DNA from: Bryobacterales bacterium
GTDB taxonomy: Bacteria > Acidobacteriota > Terriglobia > Bryobacterales > UBA6623
Assembly (NCBI GenBank): GCA_028819235.1
Contig: JAPPMC010000313.1
Location: forward strand, 1 to 44,461
Direction of reading: 5' to 3'
DNA: 44,461 bases
Within the stretch, counting starts at the first letter, position 1. Every line of letters begins with the position of its first letter. A model generated the notes under the pieces. That model did no database searches. It saw only the letters and a list, made by a program, of their open reading frames with translations, and was not told the DNA's origin. This document shows positions 42,538 through 44,461 of this stretch, piece after piece. The translations under genes and the position numbers were made by a program.

Positions 42538-44429
42538 GACGGATCGGTGCATTCGCGGGCTTGGCCCCGCTGTTTCTTCTGGCCTGCGCCACAGGCCCTG
42601 GACCGTCCTCGGACCAGCTGCGGATCACCCACGGCCCGGTCCTCGGACGCCTCGGCCAGACGCACGTCGGGGTGTGGGCGCGCACATCGAGCGCCGGAGA
42701 GTTCACGGTCTTCTACGGCACAGCTTCAGGAGAGCTCGAGATGACCGCCAGCGGCACGACACGATTGGCGGACGACAACACTGGCTGGACTCTTCTCGAA
42801 GGGCTTCAGGCCGGCACGAAGTACTACTACGAGGTTGGCACGGGCGAAGCGCCGACCGGCGACCCTGAGCGGTCCGGATCATTCCACACCTTGCCCGACC
42901 CGGCCGCTATGGCCGGGGACTACAACCCCGACGGCCTGTACAACTTCCGCTTTGAGTTCGCCTGCGGGAACAACCAGAACTCCAGCGGAAGCTCCATCGG
43001 CCCTGCCCTGCTGACGCACGGCACGATGTTGAGGACGCTCGTCCGCCACGACGCCCACAGCTTGCTGGACTTCGCCATCCTCAATGGGGACTGGCTCTAC
43101 GAGAACGCCACACGCGGCTACACGGCGGACGAGTGGCGCCAGCAGACCGGGACCGACGCCTCCGCGACGCCGCGCGAAGTGCGGCTCATGCCGTCCATCG
43201 TCGGCGTCTGGGAAAACTACAAGAACTTCTACGAGACGGGGGCAAACCTCCGGGAGTGGCATCGCAACGTGCCGTCCTACTACACATTCGACGACCACGA
43301 GCTGCTCAACGACATCTACGGAGCCGGGGAGGTCGGGCGGCGCAACCGCAGGGCCGTTTTCCGGGATGTCGGAACGCGCGCTTGGTACGACTACTTGGGC
43401 TGGAGCAACGAGGTGCCGGAGACTCCCGAGATAGTCTACGGTCGTGCGCAGCTGCAGGCCGGCAGCGACATCCTAACCGACGCAGAGGCGGATTTCACGG
43501 GGCTCGACGCAGGATCGACCCTACACGTGCACTGGGGCACTCCCGACTGGGGCGAGATGCTCCTAGATCCGAATCCGGACGGCAGCGATCCCGACGACGA
43601 GGGCGGCGATGTTAACTCCAAGGTGTACGAAGTGGTCGAGGTTCTGGACGCCAATCGCCTTCGCATCCGCCCCGAGCCCGTCGAGGACGGAGAGCAGACC
43701 TATTCCATCGGTCGCCGCTCATACTTCAGCCGGCGGATCTCCAACGCCGAATTCCTGTATGTTGACACGCGTTCGTACCGCATGATGCACGACACCAAGG
43801 ACCGCAGTCGCGTCGGCCGGACCATGCTGGGAGAGCGCCAGAAGGCTTGGGTCAAACAGACCATGCAGGAGTCCGACGCGGACTTCTTCTTCATCGTCTC
43901 GTCGGTCAACTTCTCGATCTCGCACGTTGGCGGCACGGGCACGGCGAACATCTCCGAGACCAACAAGGACGATGCTTGGACGGCGTTCCTATGGGAGCGC
44001 GAGGACATGATCAACTTTTGGGACGCGTTGGGCAAGCCCGTCTTCGTGCTGACGGGAGACTTGCACAACAGCTTCGCCATCAAGCTTACGGACCGCGTTT
44101 GGGAGTTCGCGTCGGGCCCGCACAATTCTGTCAACCACCCGTTGCGCTCGGAAGGGGACCGCCCCAAGTCCGGGATGTACGACTCGTTCGGCCGCGAGAC
44201 GGAAATCCGCTGGTCGAGCTTCATGGTCAATGACACCCCGAACGAGTTTCGGCGCAGGCCGATCTACTGCGTAGTGCAGCTGAACAACACATTCAACAAC
44301 CCCGTCGAGGGCGTTGATCGCTGGGTTGCATTCGAGAATCCCCAAGCGGTGTTCCAGTATTACGACGGTCTGACCGGAGAGTTGCTCTACGCCGAGTCCG
44401 TTGTCTCGCGGTCTGCCCTTGCCCCATAA
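42534..44429 (+). CDS. PhoD-like phosphatase/phosphodiesterase lipoprotein
   Basis: A 631-residue exported protein. A lipoprotein signal ends in the lipobox LLAC (about residues 15-18). A fibronectin-like N-domain (about 28-125: GPVLGRLGQTHVGVWAR, YYYEVGTG) is followed by a PhoD-type metallophosphatase domain. Metal motifs are LNGDWLYE, YTFDDHELLND and VLTGDLHNS, with an SVNFSISH stretch in the usual late position. PhoD enzymes release phosphate from phosphodiesters such as teichoic acid or extracellular nucleic acid and use Ca2+/Fe3+. A ~75-residue insert (around DEGGDVNSKVYEVVEV) looks like an extra beta domain. It overlaps the mutT-like gene by 4 bp. Its substrate is unknown. Confidence 0.85.
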   Translation: MRRIGAFAGLAPLFLLACATGPGPSSDQLRITHGPVLGRLGQTHVGVWARTSSAGEFTVFYGTASGELEMTASGTTRLADDNTGWTLLEGLQAGTKYYYEVGTGEAPTGDPERSGSFHTLPDPAAMAGDYNPDGLYNFRFEFACGNNQNSSGSSIGPALLTHGTMLRTLVRHDAHSLLDFAILNGDWLYENATRGYTADEWRQQTGTDASATPREVRLMPSIVGVWENYKNFYETGANLREWHRNVPSYYTFDDHELLNDIYGAGEVGRRNRRAVFRDVGTRAWYDYLGWSNEVPETPEIVYGRAQLQAGSDILTDAEADFTGLDAGSTLHVHWGTPDWGEMLLDPNPDGSDPDDEGGDVNSKVYEVVEVLDANRLRIRPEPVEDGEQTYSIGRRSYFSRRISNAEFLYVDTRSYRMMHDTKDRSRVGRTMLGERQKAWVKQTMQESDADFFFIVSSVNFSISHVGGTGTANISETNKDDAWTAFLWEREDMINFWDALGKPVFVLTGDLHNSFAIKLTDRVWEFASGPHNSVNHPLRSEGDRPKSGMYDSFGRETEIRWSSFMVNDTPNEFRRRPIYCVVQLNNTFNNPVEGVDRWVAFENPQAVFQYYDGLTGELLYAESVVSRSALAP

Positions 44430-44461
44430 GTCACGAGCGGGGCTCCTGCTGAGACGCGGCT

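Overview
The window looks like one piece of a chromosome from a GC-rich, aerobic or microaerobic soil- or marine-type bacterium. The best guess is Acidobacteriota of the Solibacter/Bryobacter type. Planctomycetes- or Verrucomicrobia-like lineages are possible alternatives. The guess rests on family content: a DUF1549/DUF1553 (PSD1) plus DUF1501 pair, a DUF1080 protein, a heptaheme cytochrome fused to TPRs, Tat-exported Gfo/Idh/MocA and DUF1501 proteins, a HisZ-HisG pair and a bactofilin. No rRNA, tRNA, CRISPR array or intact insertion sequence was seen.

Region 1 (about 1-11,630) is an accessory island of visibly lower GC, with long stretches that hold no recognisable gene. It carries two gene clusters. 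The first is a restriction cluster: a McrB-like AAA+ ATPase and a PD-(D/E)XK partner on the plus strand, meeting head-on with a beta-class DNA methyltransferase and a small GIY-YIG nuclease on the minus strand. The second is a three-gene minus-strand cassette of a membrane/coiled-coil protein, a diverged S-adenosylmethionine decarboxylase (SpeD)-like protein and a DUF3326 protein. I know no described system with this composition, and it is my leading candidate for something new. The island starts directly behind the 3' end of hisG. A degenerate copy of the last ~28 hisG codons lies in the same orientation at its far side (741-826), which is the layout left by an element that inserted into a gene 3' end.

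Region 2 (11,631-19,511) is housekeeping: hisZ-hisG, a two-subunit 2-oxoacid:ferredoxin oxidoreductase, an ArnT-like glycosyltransferase and a DUF1080 protein.

Region 3 (19,675-22,798) is a small second islet: an AAA ATPase of the OLD/RecF-like type with a TOPRIM/RloB-like partner. It is bracketed by the 3' end of the cytochrome-TPR gene and a ~255-bp diverged direct repeat of that end. The same geometry as at hisG therefore occurs twice in the window.

Region 4 (22,799-44,461) is core metabolism in tight, often 4-bp-overlapping operons. It encodes the cytochrome-TPR protein, PSD1 and DUF1501, a NUDIX-metallo-beta-lactamase fusion, trpF, a small membrane protein with a methyltransferase, a bactofilin, an enolase-superfamily dehydratase, a Gfo/Idh/MocA oxidoreductase and a diverged enolase. 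It continues with an MgtE_N/CBS protein plus an NRAMP-like transporter, a conserved unknown, an N-acetylglucosamine-kinase-like ATPase, an AlkA-like glycosylase, a MutT-like NUDIX hydrolase and a PhoD-like lipoprotein. All functional statements are read from motifs by eye; no database search was possible.
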